Source of the DNA: Anisodus tanguticus
Taxonomy: Eukaryota; Streptophyta; Magnoliopsida; Solanales; Solanaceae
Length of the DNA: 64,000 bases
Direction of reading: 5' to 3'
Assembly: GCA_034509755.1 (NCBI GenBank)
Contig: CM067546.1
Location: 13,728,970 to 13,792,969, forward strand
Part shown: positions 10,530 to 21,484 of the stretch, piece after piece
Layout: the number at the start of each line of letters is the position of its first letter
Position numbering within the stretch: the stretch's first letter is position 1
Position numbers and translations under genes: made by a program
The notes under the pieces: model-generated
What the model saw: the letters and a program-made list of their open reading frames with translations, nothing else
The model's database searches: none
What the model was told of the DNA's origin: nothing

Positions 10530-11565
10530 CAAGAATCTTCCAAAATTGAATAATCTCTTCACGGTGTAGCAATATTCTCATATGGCTTCCAACCTTCAGA
10601 CAAAATCATTTGTACCATATGAGAATCAATTTGGATTTCTATATTGTTTAGACCCCTTCCCTTGCAATATCTCAAAGTTGTAATGATTGAAATAATTTCA
10701 GCCTTTGTATTAGTGATATATCCTATCTCCCTTCAATATATCCTATCTCCCTTCAATATCCCTCATACAAAACCCATATGCACTTTTCCCTAGGTTTCCT
10801 CTTGATTCCCATCTGTTTTTCATGTATACCAACCTATTAGGGATGTTTCCACACCACATTAGTAACTTTTAATATTTCCCTTCCTCTTTCCATCATTATA
10901 TTAAATCACTCCATTTATTTGGTATGTTACTGAGAGATGGATTTCTCAATTGTACAAGTCTTTGTATAGTTGAAAAAACTTGATAGATAATTCTATTCCC
11001 TAATCATCTCTCCCCATGTTTGATGCAATTATTTCTCTTCCATAGTTCCCGCAATATAATAGTTGTCACTACAAGATAAATTTGTTTCAATCTCCTAGTA
11101 ACTGGTGTCAGCCACCATTTTAAAATTAGTTATTGTAATTGAAGGCCTTTCATATTGATACCTACACAAGAACAAAAAAAGGACCTAGTCATATTAGCTA
11201 TAAAGGATGTGATAAACAAATGTTGGATCTTCTCCTTTGGATTACAGCAACATCAGCATCTAGACACCATATTGTAACTCATTCTCCTTAAGACATCATC
11301 CAATGGCAACTTGTATTTTCAACATCTTCGCAAGAAAAATGAGATTTTCAAAGATAATCCTATCTCCCACATGAATTTATACTTGTCCATCACTGGTCTT
11401 CTCAGCCTTTGACAAAATCCTAGGTTGATCTTGCTGAGAAGTCCCCATTGTTATTCAATAACCACCATGGTCTATCAAAGTCTCCCTCCAAATTAGGGGA
11501 ACAATAATTGTATTAGAAATATGTTGAACAATCTCCTCTGGTAGTATTTCATACACCTTGTCCCT
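10530..11565 (-). pseudogene. LINE ORF2 tail: zinc-binding RVT region and RNase H
   Basis: On the minus strand the first part resembles the zf-RVT segment that follows reverse transcriptase in plant L1 elements, with 'ISFFMWKM', 'KLPLDDVLRRM' and a broken Cys cluster. Near 10,770-10,600 follows a plant-type RNase H (RVT_3) with 'NTKAEIISIITTLRYC', 'LNNIEIQIDSHMVQMIL' and 'EGWKPYENIA'; the Glu of KAE and Asp of IDS are catalytic positions. Stops and frame changes occur in both parts, so it is a pseudogene. RNase H would remove the RNA strand after target-primed copying. Confidence 0.8.
10719..10758. repeat. 20-bp tandem duplication in the LINE RNase H
   Basis: 'tatcctatctcccttcaata' occurs twice in succession, a small slippage event inside the RNase H reading that helps to break it. 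Confidence 0.8.
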
Positions 11566-11570
11566 ATTCC

Positions 11571-14500
11571 TGTCACGACTCCTATTAGAAATTGTGGTGG
11601 AACCTATACTTTCTCATCGGTAGGCGAACCACTCCCAACTCCTTTAACATGATATAAGATAGAATGCGGACAATATAACAAAATACTTAAACAACTATCG
11701 ATCATAATATAAAATGTGGTAATATAAGTCTAAGAATCATAATTCAACCCCCAAAGAGCTTGTCAATAACACAAGAACTCTAAACAGAATAAAAGTCTGA
11801 ATATAGGACAACATAGGCCAAATGCCTAAACAACATAGTCTAAAGGTATGAACATGTCTCTCGGATAAATAAAGACAAGAAAGAGATAAGAGCATCCTAG
11901 GGTATGCCGGAAGGTAGAATCCTCACCCTGAATACTAAAAGTCCACTGGCTAAGACTCAAACTCGAGGTCTCGAACTAGTAGAATGATTTGTATTTACAT
12001 CCAGAAAGAATGCAGCAAGTGTAGCATTAGTACACAATGTACCCCCGTAGGCATCATAGGCCGACAATGATGGAAGATACATAAAAAGTGATAAATATCA
12101 AGTTGACACTAAGTAATCCTACACTAGATAGTTCAACAATCCATGTAAGTCACATTGTCCACATAAAGTTCACTTAATCAACTAGTCATTTTATTCACGT
12201 AAGAGTTCACCTACGATCAAGTACATTTCAAATCATATTGCACATAGTGAATCTTACACTTAATACCCACCTTGCCAACCAACTTTGTTTAAGTCATATA
12301 CAAGTTGTCACCACCTACCAAGTTATCTAATAATCAAATAAGATAGGTTGACCCTAGTACTCAACACCTTGTCACAATCCTTTTCATGGGGTATCATGAT
12401 GTGTTTAATCATAACCTTAACTTCTTAATCTCTCTAACTCCTAGGCTTGATTACGGTTCTATACAAGTAAGGGAATAACACATACTCGTACATTTAACAT
12501 CCTCATTATACTCTAAGTAGAAATCTACACCGATTATCCTTGATTAGGGAGGGGGATTTATACATGCACAACACACAAGTCATTTATCTACCACACATCA
12601 TTATAACTAGTTATTTACTAGATTCTCTATCAATAGAATGTTATCAATTATAAAGCAAAACAAGACATACCCGGTACTTTATGCTAGACTTGTCCAAAGC
12701 CCGGGTCGGGTGGATTGTTTTTTCTGCTTGTCCGACCCTGGCCCGACAATGACCCTATTTTTTAAAAAAAAATCCGACACTGACCCATCGGAAGGGGGAC
12801 GGGATTTGGCGGACCGGACCTGGACGGGTCGGGTCAAGGATTTTTTTTTAAGAAATTGAATTTCCAAAACTGAAATTCACATTCACACCTACACTATCCT
12901 GAAATTCTGACGTTGAAATCTATTGTGTGTCGTGAGATGTTTACTAAAGAAAAAGGAAAATTAGAAATCGATTTGGTGGAAAACACAAATTGATTGGAAA
13001 AACATACGTTTTTCTAAAAATTGGCTGCAACAAACCGCCTTGTGCCAATTTGCCTGACCCCATCTCGAAAAAATACGCAAAATCAAAAAAACAATCGGGT
13101 AAAATGGACATCTGAGCGTAAAGTTATGACCATTTAAAGTTTCACCAATTTACAACTATTTTCTCTCTCCCTACATTATGCTTTGGTGATATTAATAGAA
13201 CGACTAATAATATAAACATATAATTAATAATCAGCTACCATTTTTATCTTATTTTATGTCGAACTCATATGTAGGTTAGAGCAATACATATATTATAAAA
13301 ACATGCATTATATCACTTAAATATTAATGGCAAATATATATATAAGTACAAAATAAATATTAATGAAGGAAAAATAATATATATTTTATTAAAAATACGC
13401 GGTTCGGGGTCGGGTCAGTGGTCGGGCCGGCTCAGACGGGTAAAATATTTTGACCCTGGCCCGACCCTACATAAGATCGGGTCCCCGCTTTTTCAGATCA
13501 GGTGGCTCACGAGTCAGCTATAAGCCGACCTGGCCCTGGTTTTTTCGGATTGGGTCAGGTCGGGTGCGGCCTGGCCAGGCGGATCCCCGACCCATTGGAC
13601 AGGTTTACTTTATGCTAATTATGATAGTTCTGTCAATAAAATCCACTGACCACAAACAAGTTCAACAACGAGTACTCAAACTCATAAAGGTGTAACCGCA
13701 AAATCCATTGCACAGAGAACAAGCCAATTATGGCAACCAATCCGGTCCACCAAAATCAATGCAATCATCCAAACCGTTTAATCAAGGTAACACCCAAGTT
13801 CCATAACCAATCCAAATGACGTTACCAAACAACAAGTAATCATAGTATGAATGCAATGCATATGCTAGGTACCTTTCATCTTTCGTATACAAATGTCTAA
13901 ATTTTATGGATTACACACTCATGGGGGACCCGTAGAGTCCATATACCCTCCAGAATATCTCATCCCAACTCATGGTTGAATAATTGTTGCGGATGTGCAA
14001 CTCATTGCCCCGCGTATCATCATATATATTGTGGTGTGCAACCCAAACCATATGTAATATCATAATCTCAATGTTGCTAATAATCTCATAAGTGTTCTTA
14101 CCTTCCCGGTCTCTTGGACCTACAATATTTTCATACCACTCCAACATCAATATTATTAGAACCGTGAATGTATGAATGTGAATGACATTTAAAGGCAAGA
14201 AATCAATATGTAATGATATCCAACCAAGTATGCAGATGAATATCACATGCTTTCAAGAATTCAATAACATACAATCCAATTACAATCAGGATATCATATC
14301 AAAGCATGTGTGATGTAAGCACAACAATAGAAAATATGGCAACGAGCCAACATAGTGGCGAAAAACCCAATCAATCAAAAAGAATAAACACATACTAAAT
14401 TATCATATCCTTAAGTTAATTAGACACCTAAGCTCATTTAGACGTTCAATTGCATAATTTAAGAAAAACTCAAATTCATAAATCCTAGAATTTTCCTCTA

Positions 14501-15599
14501 ATGAAAAAGGGTTATAATCAAATTAAATGCTACAACATGATCTTCTATCATACTCCAATACTAATTCACCATATTAGAGTAAACTAATTCCTTTTACACC
14601 CTTAAATCAATGATTTAACCTCTCTTATTCTCATACGAAACTAGAACTTATCTTCTCTAATTCACATACTCTCTATACCACCATTTGAGACTTAAAAACA
14701 TGAAATATAATCCCAAGGGTGAAGAAACATACCTCAAATAAAGAATTTGGCTACAACATTCAAGGACCCCCTCTTAGCATCTCTAGAAGCAAGGAAATGT
14801 TATTTTGGGAAAGTGATTAGACCTAGGGAATTTATTAGGTTACCAGGCCTAGCGATTCTTCCCCCGCGAACCCGACATCATCGGCTTAGTCTCGCCCCGG
14901 CATAAAATACCTCACTGGGGCATAGTCACTTGACATGTCACCCCGGTACAACAATGGATCATGACCCCATAGAGGCGCATGTTCCCCTGCGTGAAAATCC
15001 TCGTCGAGACGGAACTCCTCAAAACCTCAAACCCACTTCTGCGAACCGACTTTCACAGAGGCGGAAAATAGTGTTGCTCGGGAGAACACCACACACCAGC
15101 AAAATGGATTCAACCCAAACTTCCACAAAAAACATGAAACGCTCTCGAGACCCCTCGGACACAAACCACACATGCTCTCCCAAGGTAACCAGTGCTATAA
15201 ACGCACTCACGTCCTCCGATTTCCCATTTAACCAAGATAAGACATACCATTCTAAAGAATCACCCAATATAACCTAATATCCAAAATTTACAAATAAGGC
15301 CACCAAATACATTTGATATCTCGGGAAGTGAATAGATGAGTTGACTAAGTCATAAATGATCCTACATAACTACCAAAAGTGATGGAACCCGAAATAAACC
15401 CATATACTCGAAAGCTAACTTTGAGTCAAACTAATCAACTCTAAGATTTGTATTTTAGTTTTCCTTCATAAACCTATATAAAAGACCTCGGATCCATACT
15501 ACCTATCCCCGAACATCACAAACCCACATAGAGTCTACATAAAGGGTAATTTAGTCAAATAAGAGTCTTTAGCTAAAAACGACTAGATGGGTCATTACA
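11571..15599 (-). mobile_element. Solo LTR (minus orientation) inserted in the LINE
   Basis: On the plus strand the unit starts TGTCACGACTCC and ends GGGTCATTACA; read on the minus strand it starts TGTAATGACCC, a usual start for Solanaceae-type gypsy LTRs. It is flanked by perfect 5-bp duplications, ATTCC at 11,566-11,570 and 15,600-15,604. No primer site, gag or pol lies inside. Its first 600 bases match the LTR fragment at 9,813-10,405 and more loosely 21,485-22,200. The length is 4,029 bases, or about 3.1 kb after subtracting the hAT-like element and its duplication, long for this family (the LTR at 27,067 is 2.1 kb), so another unrecognised insertion may be inside. Solo LTRs arise by recombination between the two LTRs of one element. 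Confidence 0.87.
12685..13607. mobile_element. Non-autonomous hAT-like DNA transposon with GC-rich ends
   Basis: The 923-bp unit is bordered by a perfect 8-bp duplication, CTTTATGC, at 12,677-12,684 and 13,608-13,615. Its ends are imperfect inverted repeats, TAGACTTGTCCAA on the left and TAAACCTGTCCAA (reverse complement of the right end), 11 of 13 matching. An 8-bp duplication plus short inverted ends is the signature of the hAT superfamily. Just inside both ends lie repeated GGGTCGGGT / CCCGACCC motifs, likely subterminal transposase-binding repeats, while the centre (12,850-13,390) is AT-rich. There is no transposase gene; short frames in the ends are low-complexity by-products of the GC motifs. 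It sits inside the solo LTR, so it is the youngest of the three nested elements. Confidence 0.88.
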
Positions 15600-15604
15600 A
15601 TTCC

Positions 15605-16050
15605 ACCTACCATCCACTACCACTTCAAGAACATTTTGTATGTTTCTATCCCATCTTTCCTCGAGCTTGCATAGTATAAAGCACCCAGTCCAGTCCAATT
15701 GTCAATCAAAACTGGGAGTTCCCCATTTTAGTTTTCCATCAAATCTGATGTTCTACCAAATCCCTTGCCTGAATAATCTTCTTCTACGTTTGTGACCCAT
15801 ATCTCCATGGCACTAGACCAACATTTTCTTTCTTACAGTATTTATTACTTAAGAATGCACTCCATAATGATGGTTTTGTTCTAAAGCTCCACCATAATTT
15901 ACAGTATAATGCTAATAAAATATCATGTAGTGATCTGAAACCAAGCACCCCCTCACTTATTGGTACACACATCTTATGCCATGCAATCCAATGTATGCTT
16001 CTACCCCCAATAGTATTGCTCCAAAAAATTTGAGCAAATATTTTGTGCAT
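15605..16050 (-). pseudogene. LINE ORF2 fragment after the reverse transcriptase core
   Basis: Minus-strand reading 'FAQIFWSNTIGGRSIHWIAWHKMCVPISEGVLGFRSL' then 'LYCKLWWSFRTKPSLWSAFLSNKY' matches the conserved stretch that follows the palm/thumb in plant L1 ORF2 proteins (W-W-..-H-W-..-W..-C.P...GG.LGFR). It continues to the edge of the solo LTR with stops. ORF1 lies directly to its right, so about 2-3 kb encoding endonuclease and the reverse transcriptase core have been lost. Confidence 0.87.
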
Positions 16051-16112
16051 TTGTTTTATAACCCTTCTGATGTTACATCACATAACTAGGACAAACAATA
16101 TTGTATATTTAT

Positions 16113-17000
16113 TCATTTTGAATTTATTTTCCCATTTTCATCATCTACTTCTACAATATTAATTCTTTTGGGATTTTTGGCTAACAGATCTATCTTCACT
16201 TTTACTTTTGCACAACAACTAGGTCTAGTTTTGTTTGTTGTTACAAGATCAACTGTTAGAGGTTTGCCAGCCTGAAGCCATTGAAAAAATAGCTTCTCTT
16301 CCAAAGAGGTTTGGTGGCAGCTCAGGAAAACTGATCCAAGCAATTATAATAAATGTCTTCTCATTAGGCTTGAACCATGGATTCCATATTAGTGGTCTCA
16401 TCTTAGAGTATCTAGAGTCTTTAATGTAATATGTTGGATTGTACAATATTTTCAGATAGTCTTCAAATAAGGATAGCCTAATCAATATATATGTCCCTGC
16501 AATTCCACATTGATCTGGTATAACTTTCCTCAATTTGTTGATATCAATTATGTCATATGAAAACTTACCCAAAACAACATATTATAAATCTTAATGTAAG
16601 ATCAACTACTTAATTTATGAGGATTTCCAATACACATATAGCTATCCTTGTATAAAATAACTGGTTTTGGGACACTAATTGAGTAATTGAAGGTGTTGTA
16701 GGTTTTAACATATTTGCATAATTCACAGTAGGCAAACTATTTGAGTTGGATATATTTACTTTAGTAGAAGTTAAAGGCAAATCTGGGTTTGTGATATTCA
16801 CAGTAGGCAAAATACTAGGATTGGGATTGTAAAACTCGGTAGGTATTGGTGATGAAATTGGATTTATAGAGGGGCTTATAGATGTTATAGATGGCGCAAC
16901 CCTAGTGGGGGGTTTTCCATAGGTCGGATTGGCCATCATGGCCAGCGGCAAGCTAGGGCTTTGAGTAGATGGAGGTTAGGTTAGTTTTCTAGAGAGCCAT
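16113..17000 (-). pseudogene. LINE ORF1 with DUF4283-type domain
   Basis: ORF1 proteins of plant L1 elements bind the element RNA. The likely start is the ATG at 16,998-17,000, but its fourth codon is TAG. A Pro/Ser/Thr-rich N-terminal part (16,951-16,610) contains 'NPTYGKPPTRVAPS'. After a frame break, 'FSYDIIDINKLRKVIPDQCGI', 'ILIRLSLFEDY', 'MRPLIWNPWFKPNEKT' and 'IIAWISFPELPPNLFG' at 16,572-16,249 form the DUF4283 domain, followed by 'TRPSCCAKVKVKIDLLAKNPKRINIVE' to 16,113. The zinc knuckle expected next is missing. A single frame change separates 'GWQTSNS' from 'AGKPLTVDL'. Confidence 0.87.
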
Positions 17001-17029
17001 TTTTCATCTTATTCTACAAGGGAATCTCA

Positions 17030-17423
17030 AAATACCAATCCAACATCATTACGATGCGTTCTTCCAACAAATCACCTCTAATTTACCAAAACTAACATTT
17101 AGCAAAACAAGAACACGAAACACATATGAATGTCTCAGAAAGCAAACCAAAGACTCGACTTAGAAAAATGATTTCCTAGACCTAAAGAATCAACGAAACT
17201 TGAAAGCGGACACGTTTTCCCCAAAGTCAACTTTTAGTCACCCTTTTTATTTCATAATTCAATAGACTTCTAACTTTAGATTTTCTTTCTGAAACTCAAA
17301 CAAATTCACCTCAGGAAGTGCGCCACCCATTCCCGCAAGCCATAAATATTGATAAGAGATACAAGGATGGTATTTTTGTCCAAACAACATAAAAATTCTA
17401 AAATGACTTAATGGGTCGTTAAA
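17030..17423 (-). repeat. Gypsy LTR fragment, minus orientation
   Basis: The right border reads GGGTCGTTAAA, the reverse complement of a TGTAACGACCC-type LTR start with one change. Immediately to the right is a typical gypsy 3' internal end, so this is the beginning of a minus-strand 3' LTR. The left limit is where LINE sequence begins and is approximate. Confidence 0.65.
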
Positions 17424-17480
17424 TCAGATATCAATTAAACAAATGTTCATCCTCGAACAGAAAAGAGATGAAGGGGAAAA
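17424..17480 (-). promoter_or_regulatory. Polypurine tract and 3' untranslated end of a chromovirus
   Basis: On the minus strand the reading runs through 'CTTTTCTGTTCGAGGATGAAC' to 'ATATCTGATT' just before the LTR start. 'TTCGAGGATGAAC' is a recurrent phrase between pol and the 3' LTR in Solanaceae gypsy elements. The purine tract itself is poorly kept. Confidence 0.55.
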
Positions 17481-17499
17481 GTGCTTGAATCGGTAACAG

Positions 17500-18496
17500 T
17501 TGGGGGGTATCTACTCAGCATATCCGCCTCAGTCTCTAAAGTGGACTTATTAACCGAACGATGTTCCCTTTGCACCTTTACGCAAAGGCAATTTCTTTGG
17601 ACCACACCTTTCTAGCATGCCCGTCCAAAATGTCCATAGGCCCTTCCTCGATTTTCAGATTTTCATCAAATAACATCGAGTCCATTAATTGATGTAGGAA
17701 CCATCAAAATGGTATTTCTTTAGCATGGAGACCTGAAACACTAGATGAACGCCTATAAACCCGGTGGCAAAGCCACCTCATCAACTCATCGAAGGGCCTC
17801 GAATGGCTCGATATATCTCAAACTCCACTTGCCTTTCTTCCTGAGTCTCACCACACCTGCCGTAATATAACCCCTAGAAATGAGAAGTAAACTGAGTGCT
17901 ACGGTCAGAAATGATAGAAAGGAACACTCCATGCAACTGAACAATATCCTTAAAGTAGATCATTTCCAACTCCTCCGAATTGTAGGTTGTCTAAAATGGA
18001 AGAAATTGCGGACTTTGTCAACCCTTCCACCACAATCAACCCAAATCTACCACAACATAAGGAACACAAGCACGTTCCTTTATTCCCATAACACCTTCAT
18101 CACCTAAAATCGCTCCTTGGCTTTCCCTCACAACGCCTAGTCTTAAATCTTCCATAATTTTTAATTTTCAACTTGTTGTGCCCTAATTTTCTCCAATAGA
18201 AACGACCTAACCTCAACACAACCAGAATATGACCCGGTAACAAATATCAAGTCTGACAGTACTGTTAGCCAAGGAATGAACCTCTATCGCTAAAGGACAC
18301 CCATCAACCATCAAGCATACCAACTACCCATACTCACTGCCTTTCGGTCCAACGTATCTTCCCCCACACTAGCCTTACCTAGATGATAAAGAAAGGTAAA
18401 GTCATTGGCCTTGAGCAACTCCATCCACCTACAATGCCCCAAAATTAGATTCCATAAAAATAACACATGCTGAAGATTACAATGACCCATGAACAC
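17500..18496 (-). pseudogene. pol: Chromovirus pol remnant: RNase H end, integrase core, chromodomain
   Basis: Right to left on the minus strand: 'RWMELLKANDFTFLYHLGKASVGEDTLDRKAVSMGS' (18,440-18,311) is the end of gypsy RNase H; then a deletion; then an integrase core piece near 18,040-17,890 recognisable as 'AHFLP..TYNSEEL..IYF', 'LHGV' and 'SDR.TQFTSHFW' through frame changes; then, after another deletion, the integrase tail 'VVRLRKKGKWSLRYI' near 17,845, 'VFQVSMLKKYHFDGSY' near 17,720, and a chromodomain end 'STLETEADMLSRYPP' near 17,510. The chromodomain targets integration to marked chromatin in this lineage (Tekay/Del type). Stops and frameshifts are frequent. Confidence 0.85.
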
Positions 18497-18499
18497 CTA

Positions 18500-19700
18500 A
18501 TAATGGACCCTTTATAAGTAGAGGTGTTGGATTCATCCCAAATAGGGGTTGCCTATTATATTTGATAATAGATGTAGTTAGCGCATATGTGAGAAGAAGC
18601 CTCAGGTGCAAAGTCATAAAAGTGATGTAAGTCCAGCAGATGCAAACATTACTGGAAAGAATGGAAACTCATAAAAGAGGATAGAGTTCCATAGAAAAGT
18701 GCTCACAGAAGGGATAAAATTTCACCGAAGCAGTATTTAAATAGAGAGAATGAAGTCGCAAAAGTGGATAAATATTTGGTGAAGCAAATTCACAGAAGCG
18801 GATGGGTTTCCGCAGGTGCGACCATCGGATAAATATGCGCTAGTAAAAAGGGGAAAATGTTCTCAAAACCTCCAACACCTCTCATCTTCCTCACACCCGA
18901 GCATCAACTCTTTACCTCCCCATTCTCGAATATAACCTCTTCCACTCGTCTAACTTCCACTATCACATATCCCACAATGCAAAGAATCCATTTTGGTGGG
19001 AGAAGCGTCGGAATCAAGAAAAAATGGCCTGCAATTCTCTCCATCTCTTTTGAGTTTTTGCTTCAAACCAGGTTGTTTCCTTTTGTCGTCTCTAGTCTTG
19101 TATTATTGGAATGTAATGATCGGGTTATCCATGTTTATCATTAAAATAGGTTAGAATTTTGGTTGAAATATGAGTTTAGGGCACTCATGTGGGTTTGGTT
19201 GGATTGTGAAAATTAGGGTGTTGTTTGAGATAACAATTTGATCACTAAAAGTCTAATAGCTAAGTATGCTTGTATTGTAGGAGATTTAGGAGCCTAACGT
19301 AAGAAATTTTTGAACAAAAATCATGGAAAAATAGAGGAATTCCAATATTTTCTAGGTTTCTTAAGAACATGACGAACATCGCACTTGTGAGAAAAGTAGC
19401 ACATGTGCAATTTTGCATATGTGAAAAACTAACACATGTGTGATTCCTCATCTACATGAAATTTGTGCATGTGTGATGGCTGTTGAATAGATGAAAATCG
19501 TAGAAGCACAAAATCTTCCACAAAAGTGCTCTCGCACCTGCGATGCTAATTCTGCAGGTGCAAATTAGTAGCTTTGCAACTGGTGCTTGCTGAGCCCGTT
19601 TAGCTTGGTTCTTAGTTCTATTTGATGAGTTTGAAGTTGTTTGACATGATTGTATTGTCAGACTTACTTGGTTTTGATCATTTTAAGTGTTTGGAGTTGT
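18500..19700 (+). other. Repeat-derived leader region, unclassified
   Basis: No domain is recognised. Phrases such as 'cacagaagcggatggg', 'ccgcaggtgcgaccat' (18,815) and 'cgcacctgcgatgctaattctgcaggtgcaaa' (19,538-19,565) form small inverted pairs (cacctgcg / cgcaggtg) of a kind common in Solanaceae repeats upstream of the pseudogene that follows. Frames at 18,857-19,144 (plus) and 19,260-19,451 (minus) show no family resemblance. Confidence 0.4.
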
Positions 19701-21005
19701 GATAATGGTCTAGAATTATAATGAAAATTCGGCATAGCATCAAGAATTTGTGGGAGAGGCTGCGTAAGAGCATTATGATACCACCAAATTCATGTACCAT
19801 GATTTCCATTGTTGATACTATAACAACTTGCAAAACAAGAAGCTTCTATCGGAGGAGGGAATTGCTATTGAAAAAGTGCCCGAGCTTCTACAAGAATTCT
19901 ATGGTCATCTATAGATCACCGGATGGACATGCTTCATTGTCTCCCCATGTAGGGCTACCAAGTAGTGGGTGAGAGAGTTTTATGCCAATCAAAAGAGTAC
20001 AAAATTTGACAACCCAAAACTCACTATTAGAGGCAAAATTGTGCAATTTGGGTAGAATAGATAAATGCTTTCTACAACCTTCCAAACCATCCCTCTGAGC
20101 TGATGCAAGCAAAGGATACTTGTTCCATAGATTGGCTAGTGTACCAATTGTGCCCCGCGAGAAAGAGATTTCATGGACCAACAAGAAGAAGGGTATTAAA
20201 GTTTGTAAATTTCATTTATGTGGCATTATATAATTTATAGTAGGATGTCTCTTTCCCAAACGTGATTGATTACACATACAACCATGCCCTGATGATTTCT
20301 TGTACACTAGACGACATTCTTGTCAATGTTGGTTATCACGTGTTTTGGGAGCTGAAAGAGTATTTGATACAGGACAGTCTGAGTTTGATGTTGCCCTCTC
20401 TGATCACTAGCTTTGAAAACTTATTTGGGTTGTTTATCGCAATACAAATCACTTGGTATCGCCAGAAAATCCCATTCCTCCATCGAGAGTTAAAGTAACG
20501 GGTAGCGCCTTATAGAATAAGAAGAGAAAGGTAGAGGTAAGTATAGAGGGTGATTCCTCTTTGTAGATGGACCCTTTAGAGCATTGGGTTCTTAGTTGCA
20601 GACCATCCGGGACTTGGTGTCCCATCTTTCCAGTGGACCTTCAGAGGCCTGTCCTAACCACTTCACTCGATCTGACATGAAGGAGTACTTGGATGCTCAG
20701 AAGGAGCAGGCTCAACCATATATGAAGCTTGCAGATTCTATTCGTATGATGGAGAGTGCCTATGGTAGGTAGATGGCCACGACAATGCTAACCTTCCGCG
20801 GGACTTTAATAAAGAGAAGAATAATAAGAAGAAGAGAGGTAAGCTAACGGTGAAGATATGGAGGGGTATCAAAGCAATTTTCAAATGGGGAAATCCACAG
20901 AAGAGGCTTCGAGTTAGGGATGCAGATGACGATGATGATTATTCCTTTTTATTAGAGGACCATGCTGATTTTGATGACGTTGATGATGATGATGAGGCAT
21001 AGAGC
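19700..21005 (+). pseudogene. Degenerate 'putative plant transposon protein' gene (Transposase_32-like)
   Basis: In the plus strand, landmarks of the domain often annotated 'putative plant transposon protein' appear in several frames: 'EFYANQKSTKFDNPKLTIRGKIVQFG' from 19,970, a 'CAPREKEISW' type motif near 20,150, 'FVNFIYVALYN' near 20,200, 'YHVFWELKEYLIQDSLSLMLPSLIT' at 20,336-20,410, and at the end an acidic tail rich in Asp (20,925-21,000) ending in TAG. Stops and frame changes break every part. The biochemical function of this domain is not known to me; such genes are very numerous in Solanaceae repeats. Recognition is from memory of the family. Confidence 0.6.
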
Positions 21006-21484
21006 TCGGCACCATAGGGGTGAACTTCTTCGTAGTCTACCAGTCTTCTAGGATTCTCTCGACTCTTTCTTTTTTTATTATGTTTTGATTATGCACCGTG
21101 AGGACATTATAATGCTTGTAGTTGGGATGTTGTGTACATTGTTTTTGCTTGACTTGTGCTTTTGCCAGGCTTTTATGTTATGCTAGACTCTTGCCCTTAC
21201 TGGGCCTTTATCTTATGTTCTACTTTTTCCCTTGCAAGGCCTTTATCTTATACGATAATACCTATATGATTTAACTATATACCGATTTGAATCGACTATA
21301 TTTGGAATCAACTAAATACCAATTTCAACAAAGTAGCACGAAGGAGTGAAAGAATGGAAGTTTTCTAAATATCTTTTGGCCTCTCGAGGATGGGTACGGA
21401 CGTCTACATACCAATCTGCAAGACTATACTAGACATTGCTCTTGTACTCGTGAGACCAGTGAACCTAGAGCTCTAATACCAACT
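21006..21484 (-). mobile_element. 3' flank of the pseudogene and minus-strand gypsy leader with primer site
   Basis: The left part (to about 21,300) is T-rich with repeated 'tgccaggctttatgttatgct'-like phrases of no known role. From about 21,300 the sequence matches the leader at 9,640-9,812. GCTCTAATACCAA at 21,470-21,482 is the reverse complement of a primer site TTGGTATTAGAGC, one base from the canonical tRNA-Met site, directly bordering the LTR at 21,485. Confidence 0.65.

Larger units (their letters stand above)
10406..17000 (-). mobile_element. L1-type LINE, 5' end right, split by a solo LTR and internally deleted
   Basis: Reading right to left on the minus strand: ORF1 with a DUF4283-type RNA-binding domain (about 17,000-16,113), then the C-terminal part of ORF2 (16,050-15,605), a solo LTR insertion, then the zinc-ribbon region and RNase H (11,565-10,530). 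The endonuclease and reverse-transcriptase core that should lie between ORF1 and the ORF2 tail are absent. Removing the solo LTR and one ATTCC duplication makes the ORF2 reading continue in frame (...DGRWN then RDKVYEILPEE...), which shows the LINE was there first. No poly-A end is seen at the left border. Confidence 0.85.

Noticed and set aside
12638..12867. Overlapping open frames on both strands near 12.7 kb
   Set aside because: They arise from the GC-rich GGGTCGGG motifs at the end of the hAT-like element. Composition is low-complexity and they cross the element border.
15019..15277. Overlapping frames of 82 and 115 codons on opposite strands at 14,930-15,277
   Set aside because: They are inside the solo LTR, overlap each other, and show no domain.
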